Assembly (NCBI RefSeq): GCF_014257025.1
Contig: NZ_JACMSF010000039.1
Span: forward strand, 1-64,000
DNA: 64,000 bases
Direction of reading: 5' to 3'
DNA from: Streptomyces cupreus
Lineage (GTDB): Bacteria > Actinomycetota > Actinomycetes > Streptomycetales > Streptomycetaceae
Position numbers and translations under genes: made by a program. Positions 63,050 through 64,000 of this stretch are shown here, piece by piece. The notes below the pieces were generated by a model. The model saw only the letters and a list, made by a program, of their open reading frames with translations. It had not been told where the DNA came from and did not search any database. Numbering within the stretch: position 1 is the first letter of the stretch; each line of letters starts with the position of its first letter.

Positions 63050-63584
63050 CCGGGGTCACCACCTGGGTGGCGGCGTGCCCGGGATCCTCCGCGGCGGCGC
63101 GGGGCGCCTCGTCCGTGGCGAAGGTGCTCAGGCGCAGTCCGTCGGCGTAGACCCAGCGGCCGTGCTCGGCGTCGTAGAGCCACACGTGCTCGCCCTCGAC
63201 GACCACGCCGATCCGCAGGCCGTGGGTGCGGTCACGGAAGGACTCGCCGTCCAGGGCGCCGGCCGCCAGGTCCTCCAGCGCGGCCCGGTAGCGGGCCAGG
63301 TGCTGTTCGGCGCGGACGAGGTGGGGGCGGGGGTCGGCGGTGCGGGCCAGGGCGGCGTCGGGGGTGGGCGGGTCCTGGGGTACGGCGACCAGATGGCGGC
63401 CGTCGACCCAGGCCGACCAGCCGTTGGCGCACAGGACGCGCCCCCAGTCACCGCGTCGTTCGAGGAGCTGCACCGGCAGCAGCGCGTCCAGGGGCACCGT
63501 GGGCCGGGCCGGGTCGGGGGCCTCCCAGGAGGGCATCCCGTGGGCGGGGACGACGTGGGTGGGCAGGAAACCGGGTGTCGCCAT
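63039..63584 (-). CDS. Hypothetical protein in the kinase operon
   Basis: 181 residues. I recognise no confirmed family. The first half (VPLDALLPVQLLERRGDWGRVLCANGWSAWVDGRHLVAVP) looks like an SH3-type beta module. The second half is partly helical (HLARYRAALEDLAAG) and then carries VGVVVEGEHVWLYDAEHGRWVYADG-like sequence (from IGVVVEG). No signal. Overlaps the kinase gene by 11 bases, so it is coupled to it and may modulate it. Confidence 0.7.
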   Translation of the reverse strand: MATPGFLPTHVVPAHGMPSWEAPDPARPTVPLDALLPVQLLERRGDWGRVLCANGWSAWVDGRHLVAVPQDPPTPDAALARTADPRPHLVRAEQHLARYRAALEDLAAGALDGESFRDRTHGLRIGVVVEGEHVWLYDAEHGRWVYADGLRLSTFATDEAPRAAAEDPGHAATQVVTPDGP

Positions 63585-63593
63585 GGTGTGCGC

Positions 63594-64000
63594 CTACTTC
63601 CGCATCACGACGGGTTCTTGGCGGCGCAGCAGCCGGGAGACCACATAGCCGAAGACCACCGACAGGACGATCAGCATGCCCACGTTGAGCAGCCAGACGC
63701 CCGCCGAGTGGCGGAACAGGGGGTCGCCGGTCAGGTCGCCGGGCACGATCCGGGCCAGATCGACGGTTCCGGCCATCGCGCCGAGCGCCCAGCGCGAGGG
63801 CACCAGCCAGGCGAGCTGCTCCAGGCCCGGCACTCCGTCGAGTTTCAGCAGGGCGCCGCAGAACACCACTTGGACGACGGCGAGCAGCACCAGCAGCGGC
63901 ATCGTCACCTCTTCCTTGCGCACCAGCGCGGAGACCAGCAGACCGAGCATCATCGCGGTGAAGGCCAGCAGGGCGACGGCGACGGTGATCTCGACCAGGG
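63594..64000 (-). CDS. ABC-2-type permease, C-terminal part (runs off the window)
   Basis: The reading frame is open to the window edge; about 135 codons are visible. FTAMMLGLLVSALVRKEEVTMPLLVLLAVVQVVFCGALL and the C-terminal VWLLNVGMLIVLSVVFGYVVSRLLRRQ contain membrane helices typical of ABC2-family permeases. Many Streptomyces have here a fused FHA-ATPase-permease of several hundred residues, which would fit the Ser/Thr kinase next door, but the rest lies outside the window. Confidence 0.72.
   Translation of the reverse strand, partial: LVEITVAVALLAFTAMMLGLLVSALVRKEEVTMPLLVLLAVVQVVFCGALLKLDGVPGLEQLAWLVPSRWALGAMAGTVDLARIVPGDLTGDPLFRHSAGVWLLNVGMLIVLSVVFGYVVSRLLRRQEPVVMRK

Overview
The window is high-GC DNA typical of a Streptomyces chromosome. 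The evidence is strong third-position G/C bias, GTG and TTG starts, GTGA/ATGA stop-start overlaps, and marker families: a WhiB-like protein, a tyrosinase with its MelC1 helper, ClpP3/ClpP4 with a PopR-like regulator, a streptophobe-type membrane protein, and a 2-methylisoborneol (2-MIB) operon. I saw no rRNA, tRNA, CRISPR array, transposase or prophage. Functions below come from reading translated sequence and motifs; no database search was run.

Layout. 1-5.3 kb is the end of a GlgE-type alpha-glucan/trehalose cluster: treS (partial), maltokinase and glgB, followed by a carboxylate-amine ligase. 5.4-11.6 kb holds an acyl-CoA ligase, a small ATPase-fold regulator, a type II NADH dehydrogenase behind a strongly folded leader, and a FUSC-type membrane protein with no ordinary start codon. 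11.6-19.4 kb holds small regulators, a PLP decarboxylase, a two-hairpin RNA candidate, a Crp-fold protein, an MFS remnant, a divergent LysE exporter/ArgP-type regulator pair, a TetR/saccharopine-dehydrogenase-like pair and a WhiB protein. 19.4-29.6 kb holds a two-component system, an L,D-transpeptidase lipoprotein, a DUF488 protein, a FAD dehydrogenase with its TetR, an AlkB-like dioxygenase, a metallo-beta-lactamase-fold hydrolase, a DUF4032 protein and a universal stress protein.

29.7-33.2 kb is a tightly overlapping three-gene operon: a receiver fused to a thioredoxin-reductase-like flavoprotein, a Crp-domain histidine kinase, and a UBP-type zinc-finger protein. It reads as a self-contained redox or nucleotide signalling unit. 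33.2-46.5 kb holds a large LuxR/ATPase regulator, serine hydrolases, a TerD-CAP-CAP fusion, AIM24, a TPR/polyprenyl synthase pair behind an operator array, a membrane pseudokinase and an unrecognised conserved gene. 47.8-49.1 kb is melC1-melC2 (melanin).

52.0-55.4 kb is the 2-MIB operon: a family 2B encapsulin-type shell protein with a cyclic-nucleotide-binding insert, the terpene cyclase and the GPP C-methyltransferase. The cyclase has a short N-terminus and an altered Asp-rich motif, and the operon sits behind a leader with interlocking inverted repeats. 55.5-56.4 kb is an SGNH lipoprotein split by an in-frame TGA. 57.1-58.8 kb is clpP3-clpP4 with a PopR-type box upstream and a convergent popR; the ClpP4 subunit has lost its catalytic His. 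58.9-64 kb ends with an ATPase-fold regulator, a DUF6777 protein, a streptophobe-like protein, a Ser/Thr kinase and part of an ABC-type permease.
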